A stretch of 5,964 nt of DNA, from positions 1-5,964 of the forward strand of contig CALKOE010000375.1 of NCBI GenBank assembly GCA_938091985.1. The letters are read 5' to 3'. Shown piece after piece: positions 5,518 through 5,964 of this stretch; position 1 is the first letter of the stretch; every line of letters begins with the position of its first letter. This stretch comes from an uncultured Acidimicrobiales bacterium (GTDB taxonomy: Bacteria; Actinomycetota; Acidimicrobiia; Acidimicrobiales; Aldehydirespiratoraceae). Under the pieces are notes generated by a model that ran no database searches, was not told where the DNA came from, and saw nothing but the letters and a program-made list of their open reading frames with translations. Both the position numbers and the translations under genes were made by a program.

Positions 5518-5964
5518 CGGTGGAAGTTCGGGTCGGTCTCGATCGGCTGCGGGCTCTCGGGGCTGTAGGTCGGGGTGAACACCTGCTCCGGGGTGCGGAC
5601 GTTGTCACGCAGGGCGATGTCGACGTTGCGGTACTGCGCTTCGAATTCCGCAGCGGGCTGCAGCGGGTAGTGCGGGCTGAGGAAGCTCACGAAGAGCGCG
5701 AAGTCGCGATCGTCGGGGATCTCGCGGAGCCGTTCGATCGCGATGTCAGCGGTCGCAGTCGTGCGATGCCCGCCCGCGAACTCTCGACAGTTCGCATCCT
5801 CGTCCCAGAAGCGCACTCCGTCGAGATAGTCGTTGTGGCTCTGATACCCCACGAAGCGGGTGAACCCACATCGCTGCTCGGGGCGAACGGGCATGTCGTA
5901 GAACTCGTAGAGATGCCACTTGCCCACATAGCTCGTCCACATGCCGTGATCGTTCAGCGCGTCG
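5514..5964 (-). CDS. Sulfatase N-terminal part, ending at the premature TAG
   Basis: It enters from the right edge reading DALNDHGMWTSYVGKWHL and stops after NFHR. It holds the active-site Lys and His of GKWH (codons 15 and 17) and the His of SPHYPL (codon 98). Without readthrough the product lacks the metal-binding Asp-His pair of the DHGE motif and the whole C-terminal half, so it should be inactive. Confidence 0.75.
   Translation of the reverse strand, partial: DALNDHGMWTSYVGKWHLYEFYDMPVRPEQRCGFTRFVGYQSHNDYLDGVRFWDEDANCREFAGGHRTTATADIAIERLREIPDDRDFALFVSFLSPHYPLQPAAEFEAQYRNVDIALRDNVRTPEQVFTPTYSPESPQPIETDPNFHR

Larger units (their letters stand above)
4899..5964 (-). pseudogene. Sulfatase interrupted by one in-frame TAG (5' partial)
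   Basis: This is a type I sulfatase (alkaline-phosphatase superfamily) that would hydrolyse sulfate esters using a formylglycine. The reading frame is continuous from the right edge to the TAG at 4901-4899, except for a single TAG at 5516-5514 (codon 150 of the visible part). Sulfatase features lie on both sides in the same frame and at normal spacing: VGKWHL and SPHYPL before the stop; YAAMVSQLDHEVGRVL, TSDHGEMGGSHG, NKGRWEEESTRVPMIVRSPG and VDILPTILDWVG after it. Nothing is missing or frameshifted. The CxPSR formylglycine site, expected some 50-60 residues upstream of GKWH, is outside the window, so activity and any signal peptide cannot be judged. A recent nonsense mutation is most likely; a base-call error or readthrough are the alternatives. 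The substrate is unknown. Confidence 0.85.

Noticed and set aside
5426..5608. A frameshift as the cause of the sulfatase break
   Set aside because: Both halves are in the same frame with continuous homology. The overlapping other-frame ORF is Arg/Ser-rich noise.

Overview
The window is GC-rich chromosomal DNA with tightly packed genes, frequent GTG starts and few clear Shine-Dalgarno sites. The proteins read like those of high-GC Actinobacteria. The aminotransferase resembles mycobacterial DapC, and the secreted helical protein is of a kind common in actinobacteria. My best guess is a marine or environmental Acidimicrobiia-like actinobacterium; this is inference, because there is no rRNA or other phylogenetic marker. 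No tRNA, rRNA, CRISPR array, transposase, integrase or phage gene is visible.

Layout from left to right. (1) 1-1359 (+): the C-terminal four fifths or so of an acyl-CoA synthetase of the adenylate-forming superfamily, cut by the left edge. (2) 1360-1420: a short convergent gap with a repeated GC-rich motif and a hairpin that probably terminates one or both genes. (3) 3411-1421 (-): a two-gene operon, a class I PLP aminotransferase followed by a YafV/NIT2-type carbon-nitrogen hydrolase. They overlap by one base (TGATG), and the second has a perfect GGAGG ribosome site. (4) 3412-3542: a divergent control region. (5) 3543-4157 (+): a small secreted acidic helical protein, closed by an 11-bp hairpin. 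(6) 4245-4895 (+): a NUDIX hydrolase of the CoA pyrophosphatase type, apparently read from a leaderless promoter. (7) 5964-4899 (-): a sulfatase that runs off the right edge and is broken by one in-frame TAG at 5514-5516. Its stop lies three bases from the NUDIX stop.

How the genes fit together. The clearest functional unit is the aminotransferase plus omega-amidase pair. Together they would use glutamine as amino donor and convert the resulting 2-oxoglutaramate to 2-oxoglutarate, which makes the transamination irreversible. The first gene could instead be a DapC-type lysine-pathway aminotransferase. The other genes look like independent units: lipid or organic-acid activation, nucleotide/CoA housekeeping, a cell-envelope protein and sulfate-ester hydrolysis.

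I did not find a convincing new multi-gene system. The points most worth a second look are the amber-interrupted sulfatase, the identical 10-base stop context at its internal and terminal stops, and the two competing starts (one inside a hairpin) of the aminotransferase.
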